The notes beneath the pieces are model-generated. The model was given only the letters and a program-made list of their open reading frames with translations. It was not told the origin of the DNA and searched no databases. From a virus, in IMG/VR virus record IMGVR_UViG_3300044608_002771, positions 1 to 48,392 of that record: a stretch of DNA of 48,392 nucleotides; one strand, 5' to 3'. Positions 30,714 through 37,838 of the stretch are shown here, one piece after another (position 1 is the first letter of the stretch; every line of letters starts with the position of its first letter). The position numbers and the translations under genes were made by a program.

Positions 30714-31720
30714 GACGACATCCCCTCGTTCCTGTTCAACCACATCAGGCACGCCTCCCTCCAGTCGACATGGGACACCCTGGACGCGACGATGGAGGAT
30801 GCCTCGGCCCGGCGCCTCTCGATCGGAACCTCCTTGTCTGCTCGATACGCGACCCACGCGTCGTGCATGGGCACCAGGAGCTCACGAAACAAAGGGGCGC
30901 GCCACGGAGGATCCGACGGACCCCACGTCCACTCCTCGATCGCACCTAGCATGTGATCCGGGTCCCCCGAGAACAGAGGGCTGCGAGTCAGGATCGCGAC
31001 GCCCGACTCGGCGTGGTAGATGTAGGGGTCCGGGATCGGTCGCTCCGGGAGGAGGTGGAGCGTCGACTGGTAGACGTGAAGATTGTAGCTGACCTGGCGG
31101 AGCTCACCCACGTCCACGCCAACCGCCCACGCGACGAACTCCTGCAGGACGGACATGTGGACCGAGTTCGCCCCGTAGGCACCCCAGACCGCGTCGTTTG
31201 ACCGGCACGACACCAGCATGTCGAGCCGACCGTGTCGTATGCTGAGATATATGTGGGTGTTGCACGGGATGTCGGACTTGGACGCGCCGAGATCCTCGCG
31301 CGGGTTCCACATGGTGATGACGCATCGGCGCGTCGTCGGGTCCCGGCGGAGGAGCGTGATGGCGTCTCGGATCTGGTCCCGACCGAAGTGATGGCGCCAC
31401 CTGTGACCGTAGGCTCCGTGGAGAGTTCCGTCGGGCTCGGCGTAGCGGGCACCGAAGTCGGACACGTACTGGTCCAGCCACGCCGCGTCGTCCCGACCAG
31501 CTAGCATCCACATGGACTCGAACAGGTGAAAGAACGGGTTGGCCATCCTCGGCCGCCAGAGAAGGACGCGCTCGCACGGACGCTTGTAGACCGTCGTGAC
31601 CGGGGTCGGGAACACGAGCGCCGGTCCGTTCCGAGTCTCCTCCGGAAGACCGGCCAGACGGAGGATCTGTCCGGCGTGACCATATGCGCCGTTTACGTTG
31701 TTGTGCGCTAGAACTCTCAA
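30710..31720 (-). CDS. Thymidylate synthase homologue, probable dUMP hydroxymethylase
   Basis: A 336-aa protein, ATG 31720. The ThyA core is recognisable: catalytic Cys153 in DIPCNTHIYLSI, SCRSNDAVWGAYGANSVHMSVLQEFVAW (172-198) and YNLHVYQ (212-218). PCN replaces PCH and there is an extra residue in WGAYGAN, features of divergent phage ThyA-like enzymes. Such homologues make dTMP, or hydroxymethyl-dUMP/dCMP in phages with modified DNA. Given the kinase and aGPT-PPlase-like genes here, 5-hydroxymethyl-dUMP is the best guess. Plain thymidylate synthase remains possible. Confidence 0.82.
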   Translation of the reverse strand: MRVLAHNNVNGAYGHAGQILRLAGLPEETRNGPALVFPTPVTTVYKRPCERVLLWRPRMANPFFHLFESMWMLAGRDDAAWLDQYVSDFGARYAEPDGTLHGAYGHRWRHHFGRDQIRDAITLLRRDPTTRRCVITMWNPREDLGASKSDIPCNTHIYLSIRHGRLDMLVSCRSNDAVWGAYGANSVHMSVLQEFVAWAVGVDVGELRQVSYNLHVYQSTLHLLPERPIPDPYIYHAESGVAILTRSPLFSGDPDHMLGAIEEWTWGPSDPPWRAPLFRELLVPMHDAWVAYRADKEVPIERRRAEASSIVASRVSHVDWREACLMWLNRNEGMSS

Positions 31721-31989
31721 TTCAGGTTGCTCCTGTCGACGGGTGTGTGGCGATGCATCTCCGCCAGAGCCGCGCCCCTCTCGACGAGGAGTCGACCGAG
31801 GCTCTCGACGTCGGGCCCTTCCAGAAGACGAGCCGCGACGCTCGCCAGGAGGTGCTTCATCCCCTCCGGACAGAGCCCGCGCTCGTTGCCGATGTCCGCC
31901 GCAGCGCTCGCGACGTATCTCGCGGACTCCTCCAGCATCGCTGATCCGGACTCGGACTCGACGCAGGGGCAGGCGGAACCCTCGGCCAT
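31717..31989 (-). CDS. Small hypothetical protein at head of nucleotide operon
   Basis: A 90-aa protein, ATG 31989 with CTGGAGGTCGTC. The middle is helical (MLEESARYVASAAADIGNERGLCPEGMKHLLASVAARLLEG). Three Cys residues occur, two as CPC near the start. It overlaps the ThyA-like gene by ATGA. Function unknown. It is the first gene after the promoter at 32014-32042, which drives the whole ThyA, HD, DUF3310, polymerase, MazG and nuclease operon. Confidence 0.6.
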   Translation of the reverse strand: MAEGSACPCVESESGSAMLEESARYVASAAADIGNERGLCPEGMKHLLASVAARLLEGPDVESLGRLLVERGAALAEMHRHTPVDRSNLN

Positions 31990-32013
31990 GACGACCTCCA
32001 GAAGTTATGCGCT

Positions 32014-32042
32014 ACTCTACGCCGACGCAGAGTCCGGCGATA
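32014..32042 (-). promoter_or_regulatory. Phage-type promoter for the nucleotide/polymerase operon
   Basis: Minus strand -35 TATCGC (32037-32042), 17-bp spacer, -10 TAGAGT (32014-32019). It overlaps the end of the UDG-like gene. The upstream AGGATTC-like element is not obvious, so this is a somewhat weaker member. Confidence 0.6.
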
Positions 32043-32466
32043 GTAGATCCATCAGCTGGTGAAAAAGAACGGACGTCGCGAGTCTGTTCACGGGATCGTT
32101 GTAGAACAGATTTTTTCCCGACGGGTGTGGAATCTGGATCCAGTCCCGATCATCTGCCCACACGAATGGCGGCGCCGTGTGCCCGAGAGCGGTCGCGACG
32201 TCCGACCCCAGAAGGATCACGGTCCGGCCAGATATCTTCGGTCCGAGCCAGTCGGCCGCCACCCGAGCCTGAGCGCGGTAGTCGCGAGGGAGCTCCGGAT
32301 AGGGAAGAAGATTGTATCGCTGAGTCCGACGGAGCCACGCCTCCGTCGACATCGGCCGGAGAGTCGTGACGATCCGGAACAGCCTGTCTCCCGCCGAGCC
32401 CGGGACGGTCGGGTCCAGGGCGGGGAGTCCCTTCGGGTTGTTGAGTCCGAGGATGTAGGGCCTCAC
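32017..32466 (-). CDS. Uracil-DNA-glycosylase-fold protein
   Basis: A 149-aa protein, GTG start overlapping the aGPT-PPlase-like gene (GTGA). The start MRPYILGLNNPKG and the motif IPHPSGKNLFYND are those of the UDG-like superfamily (motif I region and the HPS loop). RTVILLGSDVATALG is a Rossmann-like strand-helix. It may excise a base, or use the fold to bind a modified base. Coupling to the gene at 32463 suggests a joint role in thymidine modification or its proofreading. No catalytic role can be proven. Confidence 0.72.
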   Translation of the reverse strand: MRPYILGLNNPKGLPALDPTVPGSAGDRLFRIVTTLRPMSTEAWLRRTQRYNLLPYPELPRDYRAQARVAADWLGPKISGRTVILLGSDVATALGHTAPPFVWADDRDWIQIPHPSGKNLFYNDPVNRLATSVLFHQLMDLLSPDSASA

Positions 32467-33422
32467 TGGAACTTCCTCTTCATGCGACCCTGACCCTCGG
32501 TCTTGGCCCTCATGTATTTGTCGAACTCGCAGAGAGTGTGCTCGACCTCACGCATCTCCCACTCGGGATAGTCGGACTGATACGGCCAGTATGCGGGGTC
32601 CCGACTCAGCTCCAGGAGACTTCTCATCTCGCGCTGGGCCTGATCGTCCGGGACCACGACTCGGAGCGCGTGACGAGGCTTCCTCGGCTTGTCGTTTCGA
32701 CGCCCGAATACCCTGGCCAAGCCCCGCAGCGCCCCCGGCCCCACGTTCGCCCAGGTCATCCGGTCCTTGGCGTTCTCCAGGAGCGGAGTGTATCGAAGAT
32801 CGCAGACGACCTCGTAGGCAAGGAACGGTCCGTGGCCGGGGGCGGTCGCCAGCCATTCCGTCACAGCCCTCATGCTGCCGGTTCCGCCACACTCGATCAT
32901 GGATGCAGACCAGACTCGCCAGTTCGTCTCGTAATAGAAGCGCCGGAGGTTGTCCAGGACTCCGTCCAGCTTCGTCATTCCGGTCGGGGAGCGGATCATG
33001 TAGGCACCGGTCACCCACGGTCCCTTCGGGGAAGCGAGTAGGATCGCGTGACGGAGCTCGGACACGTCCCCCGTGTCGAAGAAGTGATCGAACGGAGTCT
33101 GCGCCTCGCAGAACGAGAGCAGCCCCTGGGTGAACATCGACTCGCCGGTCTCGACACGCGTGAACGCACGAAACACGACCGTCGCGAGCAGAAGGCGACG
33201 AGCGAGCTCCGAGCCTCTGTGCCCACCTCCCTCCAGGAGCGGCGTGCGGACCCTGCGCCGGAGCCAGACAGTCGTCCGGTCCAGCTCTCGATAGACGTTC
33301 GTGAAGCGGTTCGTCTGGAGCACCGGGTCCGTCGTCCACGGACGAGGCTCCCCGAGCACCTCCCTGCGGATGTGGACCTCGTGCCGGGCTCGGGCATACG
33401 CGAAGAAGTCCTCGATGCTCAC
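32463..33422 (-). CDS. aGPT-PPlase / 5-hmdU kinase helical-domain protein (putative DNA thymidine hypermodification)
   Basis: A 319-aa protein; GTG 33422 follows GAGAGTGGC. Conserved parts are FFAYARARHEVHIRREVLGEP, NRFTNVYRELDRT (38-50), an FCEAQTPFDHFF region and LAYEVVCDLRYTPLLENAKDRM (from 201). These match the alpha-glutamyl/putrescinyl-thymine pyrophosphorylase superfamily, with a glycosylase-like helical fold. Relatives are fused to 5-hmdU DNA kinases or act as amino-acid:DNA transferases. No P-loop is present here, so the kinase step would come from 18673-19266. This is the strongest marker for hypermodified DNA. Confidence 0.8.
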   Translation of the reverse strand: MSIEDFFAYARARHEVHIRREVLGEPRPWTTDPVLQTNRFTNVYRELDRTTVWLRRRVRTPLLEGGGHRGSELARRLLLATVVFRAFTRVETGESMFTQGLLSFCEAQTPFDHFFDTGDVSELRHAILLASPKGPWVTGAYMIRSPTGMTKLDGVLDNLRRFYYETNWRVWSASMIECGGTGSMRAVTEWLATAPGHGPFLAYEVVCDLRYTPLLENAKDRMTWANVGPGALRGLARVFGRRNDKPRKPRHALRVVVPDDQAQREMRSLLELSRDPAYWPYQSDYPEWEMREVEHTLCEFDKYMRAKTEGQGRMKRKFQ

Positions 33423-33437
33423 GCCACTCTCCTCGCT

Positions 33438-33469
33438 CTTGGGGCCGAAGGTCTCCCCTCGGCCCCAAG
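33438..33469 (-). terminator. GC-rich hairpin after the 34217 gene
   Basis: An 11-bp perfect stem (CTTGGGGCCGA / TCGGCCCCAAG) with a 10-base loop. A second imperfect stem (GCCTC-TAGCGCC / GGCGCTGAGGC) lies between it and the stop. No U tract. The aGPT-PPlase gene begins 16 bases later without a promoter, so readthrough is likely. Confidence 0.6.
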
Positions 33470-33503
33470 TATGCGCCTCAGCGCCGTCCGGCGCTAGAGG
33501 CAA

Positions 33504-34217
33504 TCAGGCGGCGGGCTGCTCCTGCGGCGCCGGAGCGTTGGCCGGGTCCACGCGCAGCTCCACCAGGCCGGCATCGATGTGGTCGTGGATCTGGCGGCGG
33601 GTCAGACCAGCCTTCAGCAGGCCGGCCACCGTGACGCCATCGGTGTAGTGGGCGAAGCGGCCAGCGCGGTTGCTGCCCTCGCGGAACGGATGGTTGGTCG
33701 GGCTGTAGGGCTTGCCCTCCTTGTCGTTCAGGAAGTGCAGCGTGCCGTGGTCGGGCAGGTCGCTCGCCGGACGCGCGGCGGCGCGGGTCTTGTCCGTGGC
33801 GGGGATGTCGGCGGTGTCGGTGGCGGTGTTCACGTGACGAGTGTCCTTCTTTGTGTCGGGTTGATTGTAGGCGAGCCGATCCCTGGCCACTGCGGTGCAG
33901 AGATCGTTGTAATCGGTCGGGGGCGCAGCGGCTCTCTTCACTAAGAGGTCCCAGATCCCGAGCGACATGGACTCCCGGAGCTCCAGAGCGCGACGCCGAG
34001 GCCCCTTGAGCACCTCCAGCGTCGCCTCGGGGAGCTCGAGACCCGCCATCCGGGCGAGCCTCGACCACTCCAGGTCGTTGTAGAGCTGCGGCAGGTCCTC
34101 GGCCCTCTGGAGGATCGCGTCCCCGTAGTGAGTGATGGGGTGAAGCTTGGCGGCCCTCTCGTCGTCGAACGAGTAGATGGACCCAAAGCCTCCAGCGGTG
34201 ATGACCAGCGTTCTCAT
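33504..34217 (-). CDS. Chimeric hypothetical protein with compositionally foreign C-terminal half
   Basis: A 237-aa protein. Residues 1-128 (GGFGSIYSFDDERAAKLHPITHYGDAILQ...) use codons like their neighbours. From residue 129 (VNTATDTADIPATDKTRAAAR) the DNA changes to GGC, CGC, GCC and CTG codons. That part includes HFLNDKEGKPYSPTNHPFREG and GVTVAGLLKAGLTRRQIHDHI. A GTG at 33833 with AAGGA upstream could start the second part alone (109 aa). The ATG lies 6 bases after the -10 box, so the message may be leaderless. Function unknown. Confidence 0.65.
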   Translation of the reverse strand: MRTLVITAGGFGSIYSFDDERAAKLHPITHYGDAILQRAEDLPQLYNDLEWSRLARMAGLELPEATLEVLKGPRRRALELRESMSLGIWDLLVKRAAAPPTDYNDLCTAVARDRLAYNQPDTKKDTRHVNTATDTADIPATDKTRAAARPASDLPDHGTLHFLNDKEGKPYSPTNHPFREGSNRAGRFAHYTDGVTVAGLLKAGLTRRQIHDHIDAGLVELRVDPANAPAPQEQPAA

Positions 34218-34223
34218 ACAGTC

Positions 34224-34252
34224 ACTGTAGCGTCACGAGAGAAACCGCGAAA
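34224..34252 (-). promoter_or_regulatory. Phage-type promoter for the 34217 gene (leaderless?)
   Basis: Minus strand -35 TTTCGC (34247-34252), 17-bp spacer, -10 TACAGT (34224-34229), with AGGATTAGGTC upstream. The -10 ends 6 bases before the ATG, so transcription would start at or near the start codon. Confidence 0.78.
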
Positions 34253-34255
34253 GAC

Positions 34256-34281
34256 CTAATCCTGGCCACGACCAGGATTAG
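34256..34281 (-). repeat. Perfect 10-bp inverted repeat upstream of the promoter
   Basis: CTAATCCTGG and CCAGGATTAG with a 6-base gap lie between the helicase stop and the -35 box. It could end the helicase transcript or be a regulator site. The shorter repeat at 25258-25277 shares its CCTGG/CCAGG core and placement. Confidence 0.6.
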
Positions 34282-35790
34282 TCATATGTCGTACGAGCGA
34301 TATCCGGACGGACGGACGATCGTCAGCTCCCTCCTGGCCCGAGTGCACGCGACATACCACACACGGGCCTCGTCTTCGGGGGCGCGACGCGCCTCCTCGA
34401 ACGTCCGGGTCGCCAGGTCCGTCAGGAGAATCACTCGGTCGGCCTCTCCACCCTTCGCTCCGTGGATCGTGGATAGTCGGACTCTGGGAGGCTTGGTGAG
34501 GAGCTCGCCCTGACGCCGGCACCGAACGATGTAGGACCGGTCCGACGCGGAGATCCGGTCCATGGCGTCGAACCAGGGCGTGTCCACCAGGAGTCCGCCG
34601 CGCTCCCTGAGCTCCGGGATCCCAACCGACTCGTCGGGCGCGAACCGAGGAAGCTTCTTGTGCCCTCTCTGCCATCCGAGACCCATCGTCATCAGATCGT
34701 AGACCGCCTCCACGTCCCCCACTGGCTGTGGATTGCCGCGCCTCATCTGCTCCCACGTGACGATAGCGGACAGGATGGACCTCCGGACGGACGGATGCCC
34801 CTGATGCTCGAACAGGACTCCGGCCGAGCGGAGCTCCGCCATGACGGGTTCGAGCTGGAACCTGTTCCTCGCGAGCAGAAGTATGGAGTCCCCAGCCCAG
34901 TCCAGACTACCGAGTCCGGAGACCCGAACAACGGAGCCCTCCTCGTCCCGAGGCGACCAGGGCTTGTCTCGCCTTCGACGGATCCTTCCGACGACCTCGT
35001 TGGCGACGCTCTGGACCCGCCGAGGGACTCTCCACGACTTCCCGAGGACCTCGGCTCGCCCCGGAAGGTCCAGGAAGGTGTTCACGTCCGCTCCGGCCCA
35101 CACGTAGATGGCCTGGTCGTCGTCCCCTGCTACGACGACCCGGCGACACGTTCTCGACAGAACCTCCACGACCTCCCACTGTATTCGGGAGAGATCCTGC
35201 CCCTCGTCGACGATCAGAACGTCGAGTTGAGGTCCGGACTCGCGCGTCACGAAGAGCTCCAGGAGATCCGTGTAGTCGTGCAGGTCTCGGTCGGCCTTGA
35301 ACTCCTGGAGAGCCCGACTGAACCTCTCGACGGACCTCCAGTCCAGATCATCGTGGTCCTGCTCGTAGAGCTTCCTGAGGGGTATGCGGCGGATGCGGGC
35401 CAGATTGTCCATGAAGAGCATCCGGTCGCCCGTCTCGTATCCGGCCCACGTCCCGTCCTCCGTAGAGAATCGGCCAGTGATCCGCGCTCCGACGAGGTCC
35501 GCGAACTCCTGGACCCGCGCGCCCTCCATGATCTGGGCGGAGCTGAGTCCCGTCCACCTCATCGCGAGCGAATGAATGGTTCGGAAGTAGGGCAGATCGC
35601 GTCGGTCCAGACCCAGGCCGGATCGGGCTCGGTCCTGAGCCTCCTCGGCACCACGTCGCGTGAACGTGACGTAGCCGATGCGGTCCGGGGGCGTTCCGTT
35701 CCGGAGCTCGTCTTCCACGATGCTCAGGAGGCGAGTCGTCTTCCCTGTCCCAGGCGGACCGAGGACGATCTCCCAGTCGTCCGGGCTCAC
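34282..35790 (-). CDS. UvrD/Rep-like SF1 helicase
   Basis: A 502-aa protein, GTG start in a GTGA overlap. Walker A GPPGTGKTT (residues 11-19), Walker B DEGQD (195-199), motif III GDDDQAIYVWAGA (222-234), motif V STIHGAKGGEADRVILL and motif VI WYVACTRARRELTIV are all present. It is shorter than host UvrD because subdomain 2B is reduced. It unwinds DNA 3'-5' in repair, recombination or replication. Confidence 0.93.
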   Translation of the reverse strand: MSPDDWEIVLGPPGTGKTTRLLSIVEDELRNGTPPDRIGYVTFTRRGAEEAQDRARSGLGLDRRDLPYFRTIHSLAMRWTGLSSAQIMEGARVQEFADLVGARITGRFSTEDGTWAGYETGDRMLFMDNLARIRRIPLRKLYEQDHDDLDWRSVERFSRALQEFKADRDLHDYTDLLELFVTRESGPQLDVLIVDEGQDLSRIQWEVVEVLSRTCRRVVVAGDDDQAIYVWAGADVNTFLDLPGRAEVLGKSWRVPRRVQSVANEVVGRIRRRRDKPWSPRDEEGSVVRVSGLGSLDWAGDSILLLARNRFQLEPVMAELRSAGVLFEHQGHPSVRRSILSAIVTWEQMRRGNPQPVGDVEAVYDLMTMGLGWQRGHKKLPRFAPDESVGIPELRERGGLLVDTPWFDAMDRISASDRSYIVRCRRQGELLTKPPRVRLSTIHGAKGGEADRVILLTDLATRTFEEARRAPEDEARVWYVACTRARRELTIVRPSGYRSYDI

Positions 35791-36047
35791 TGGAGCTCCT
35801 CCAGGAGATCTTTGGCGCGAACGAATGCGTCGGCGTCGACGTGCTCGCCGGGCGGGCGTCCGCTGACGATCGACATCCTCCCCGCCTCCGCGAAAGGAGC
35901 AAGCGCCGCGCGAAGGCGATCGTTCTGCTCCCGGAGGCGAGACGCGTCGCCCGACTCGTCGGCGTACGACATCTGCTCAAAGCCGTGATAGTGGTATCGA
36001 CAGGGGTCGGACTTGCAGCAGAGGCTGCCCAGGGAGCACCCGGTCAT
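35787..36047 (-). CDS. Small Cys/His-rich plus coiled-coil protein
   Basis: An 86-aa protein; ATG 36047 overlaps the previous stop (ATGA). The start MTGCSLGSLCCKSDPCRYHYHGF carries four Cys and two His, a possible metal site. SRLREQNDRLRAALAPFAEAGRM is a coiled coil similar to phage DUF551/ead-like termini. It overlaps the helicase gene. Function unknown. Confidence 0.55.
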   Translation of the reverse strand: MTGCSLGSLCCKSDPCRYHYHGFEQMSYADESGDASRLREQNDRLRAALAPFAEAGRMSIVSGRPPGEHVDADAFVRAKDLLEELQ

Positions 36048-36385
36048 GGGACCTTCACAGACGTCGCGCGAGCATCGTCCCGCTCCGCTACATGAACGAT
36101 CTTGAGTTTGTAGGGGACGATCGTGAAACTCGAGACGCCGAGGGCCGCGCAGAAGCCAGTCGTCCAGTCCATCGCCGCTTTCTCGACAGACCTCCGGTCC
36201 TGGAACGAGTCCCACTTGTAGTCGTACTGGTCGAAGCAGCGAACAACGAACGGATCCGACGAGGGGAACGACGGGAGAATCACGATCTCCCACGACAGGC
36301 ACTCGCTCTCCGACGGCGCTCTGTCTCCGTTCTTCCGCATCGACGTGTGAACGCGGACCTCCACCTCGGGGCGCCTCCACTCCAT
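36044..36385 (-). CDS. Hypothetical 113-aa protein
   Basis: ATG 36385. It shows alternating strands and helices (VEVRVHTSMRKNGD, WEIVILPSFPSSDPFVVRCFDQYDYKWDSFQDRRSVEKAAMDW, GVSSFTIVPYKLKIVHVAE). Composition is typical of a globular cytoplasmic protein. It is unrecognised. It lies within an operon of unknown small genes leading to the UvrD-like helicase. Confidence 0.55.
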   Translation of the reverse strand: MEWRRPEVEVRVHTSMRKNGDRAPSESECLSWEIVILPSFPSSDPFVVRCFDQYDYKWDSFQDRRSVEKAAMDWTTGFCAALGVSSFTIVPYKLKIVHVAERDDARATSVKVP

Positions 36386-36388
36386 GAC

Positions 36389-36586
36389 CTAGACCCTCTC
36401 GAAAGCTGGGGAGTCGGGTCCCCAGTCTGACAGATTGAACAGAACTCGGTCCCTCGGGTCCGCCTCGTTGTAGCACAGAACGCACTCCGTCCGGTTCGCG
36501 TCGGAGAGCGTTCTGAATCCGTCTACAACGAAGATCGTCCGAGTCCTCAGGCTCCTCCACCGCGTTCCCGGAGCCGGGCTCGTCAC
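36389..36586 (-). CDS. Small hypothetical protein (65 aa)
   Basis: GTG 36586 overlaps the previous stop (GTGA). The product VTSPAPGTRWRSLRTRTIFVVDGFRTL, then ECVLCYNEADPRDRVLFNLSDWG, looks like a short barrel domain related in style to the DUF1653-like neighbour (strand-rich with a late aromatic motif). The function is unknown. Confidence 0.5.
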   Translation of the reverse strand: MTSPAPGTRWRSLRTRTIFVVDGFRTLSDANRTECVLCYNEADPRDRVLFNLSDWGPDSPAFERV

Positions 36587-36921
36587 GGCTCGATCTTCTG
36601 GAAGCGAGGGAGCGTCACCTCGACCAGGACCGGCTCCAGCCACGCCGCCACGGGCCGAGTCCAGATCGTCGGCGACCCTTCCGAGAAATAGTGGACCGCG
36701 AGGACCGCGCCCTCCTCGATGACGCCGATGGACGCAACGGTGTAGAGCCGCCCGGACTTCGAGTGGCGCCACACCTGGCCCTCGACGATCTCTACCGGAG
36801 TGTCCTCGCCCGGGATCAGCACGCGGACACCGTCCCGAGGAACGCTGTTGATCGTGACTCCCCGACCAGAGAGGTCCCACACGCTCATCAGAATGTTGTT
36901 GACAGTCGTCTCGATCTTCAC
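36583..36921 (-). CDS. DUF1653-like protein
   Basis: A 112-aa protein, GTG start in a GTGA overlap. The C-terminal half GQVWRHSKSGRLYTVASIGVIEEGAVLAVHYFSEGSPTIWTRPVAAWLEPV has the DUF1653 layout (G-x-Y/W-R-H-x-K-G, then Y-x-V, then a V-x-Y strand and W-x-RP). The family is widespread in bacteria and phages and its function is unknown. The first half is beta-rich. Confidence 0.65.
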   Translation of the reverse strand: MKIETTVNNILMSVWDLSGRGVTINSVPRDGVRVLIPGEDTPVEIVEGQVWRHSKSGRLYTVASIGVIEEGAVLAVHYFSEGSPTIWTRPVAAWLEPVLVEVTLPRFQKIEP

Positions 36922-37631
36922 GTCCACTCTCCCTTCAGCTGAGCCACGACGCCACGAGCACCCCCCGGCTCGACGAACGGGGCGTCCCAGGGGACGCAGG
37001 CATCCACCGACACCCGAACGGCATCGACACCCCGAAAGTGGGGAACGTCCGTCGACATGATCCGAAAGAGCACCCGGCGAAAGATCCTCTCGGGATAGAC
37101 AGCGAGCTGGGTCGTTCCCTCCCACGACGCGACGATCACGACGGACCCCGGCGTTATCTTCTCGATCAGGTAGTCCACGATCCCTCGGCACCCAAGGATC
37201 CGGCCGAGGCGAGTGCTCCGTGCAACGAGGGAGACCATGGTCCACTCGGAGGCATAATTGTGCGGCGCAAGGTTTTTCAACCCAACCTCCCCCATCGGCT
37301 CCCCGGACGGATGCGACACGCCGGACAGAACCAGGTCGTCCGCGATCCTCCCGATCTCCGTGAGGATCTCGACGTCCCCCACTCCGTCCTCCGTGGGGAG
37401 GCTGGACGCGAGAACGTCCAGAGCGCAGAGAAGCATGGCGTCCGACATGGAGACCCCAGACGGCCCCTGGCCGGGGGAGGGGCGGGGGGTTGGCGGTAGG
37501 GCGGGCGGGCGGGGCGGCGGCGCTGGGGGGTCGGCCCAGCCCCCCAGGGGAGGTTTCCAGCCGCAGACGGGGCACGACCCGGCCGGATCCAGCTCCACCA
37601 CCCTGCAGTGTTCGCAGAGCCTCGACGTCAT
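36918..37631 (-). CDS. Zinc-ribbon, Pro-rich linker protein, unknown
   Basis: A 237-aa protein; ATG 37631 overlaps the previous stop (ATGA). The N terminus RLCEHCRVVELDPAGSCPVCGW is a C-x2-C...C-x2-C zinc ribbon. A Pro-rich linker follows (residues about 30-55), then a large alpha/beta domain (MSDAMLLCALDVLASSLPTEDGVGDVEILTEIGRIAD, then VVIVASWEGTTQLAVYPERIFRRVLF). I do not recognise the C-terminal domain. The ribbon suggests contact with nucleic acid or a polymerase. Confidence 0.6.
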   Translation of the reverse strand: MTSRLCEHCRVVELDPAGSCPVCGWKPPLGGWADPPAPPPRPPALPPTPRPSPGQGPSGVSMSDAMLLCALDVLASSLPTEDGVGDVEILTEIGRIADDLVLSGVSHPSGEPMGEVGLKNLAPHNYASEWTMVSLVARSTRLGRILGCRGIVDYLIEKITPGSVVIVASWEGTTQLAVYPERIFRRVLFRIMSTDVPHFRGVDAVRVSVDACVPWDAPFVEPGGARGVVAQLKGEWT

Positions 37632-37816
37632 CGGGATACTCTCCTCGCCAGATATAGGAACAGGAGGACAGAGAGGATCGTCCAGGTCGCCCAGACGATC
37701 CACGCGCCAGGAGGAAGACTCGACATCCACCCCAGGAGCTCGGACACGATCCTCCACTGAGGCGGATCCGTCGACAGTCTGGAGTGCTCCCGGACGAACT
37801 CTTGAAACGGACTCAC
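37628..37816 (-). CDS. Small single-pass membrane protein
   Basis: A 62-aa protein; GTG 37816 follows GGGAGGTCGGC and lies after the promoter, so the longer upstream frame is rejected. Residues about 36-57 (PPGAWIVWATWTILSVLLFLYLA) are a membrane helix, with RRVSR at the cytoplasmic end. It may alter the host membrane early or help lysis. It is the first gene of a long operon. Confidence 0.6.
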   Translation of the reverse strand: MSPFQEFVREHSRLSTDPPQWRIVSELLGWMSSLPPGAWIVWATWTILSVLLFLYLARRVSR

Positions 37817-37838
37817 GCCGACCTCCCTCGCAACGGGG

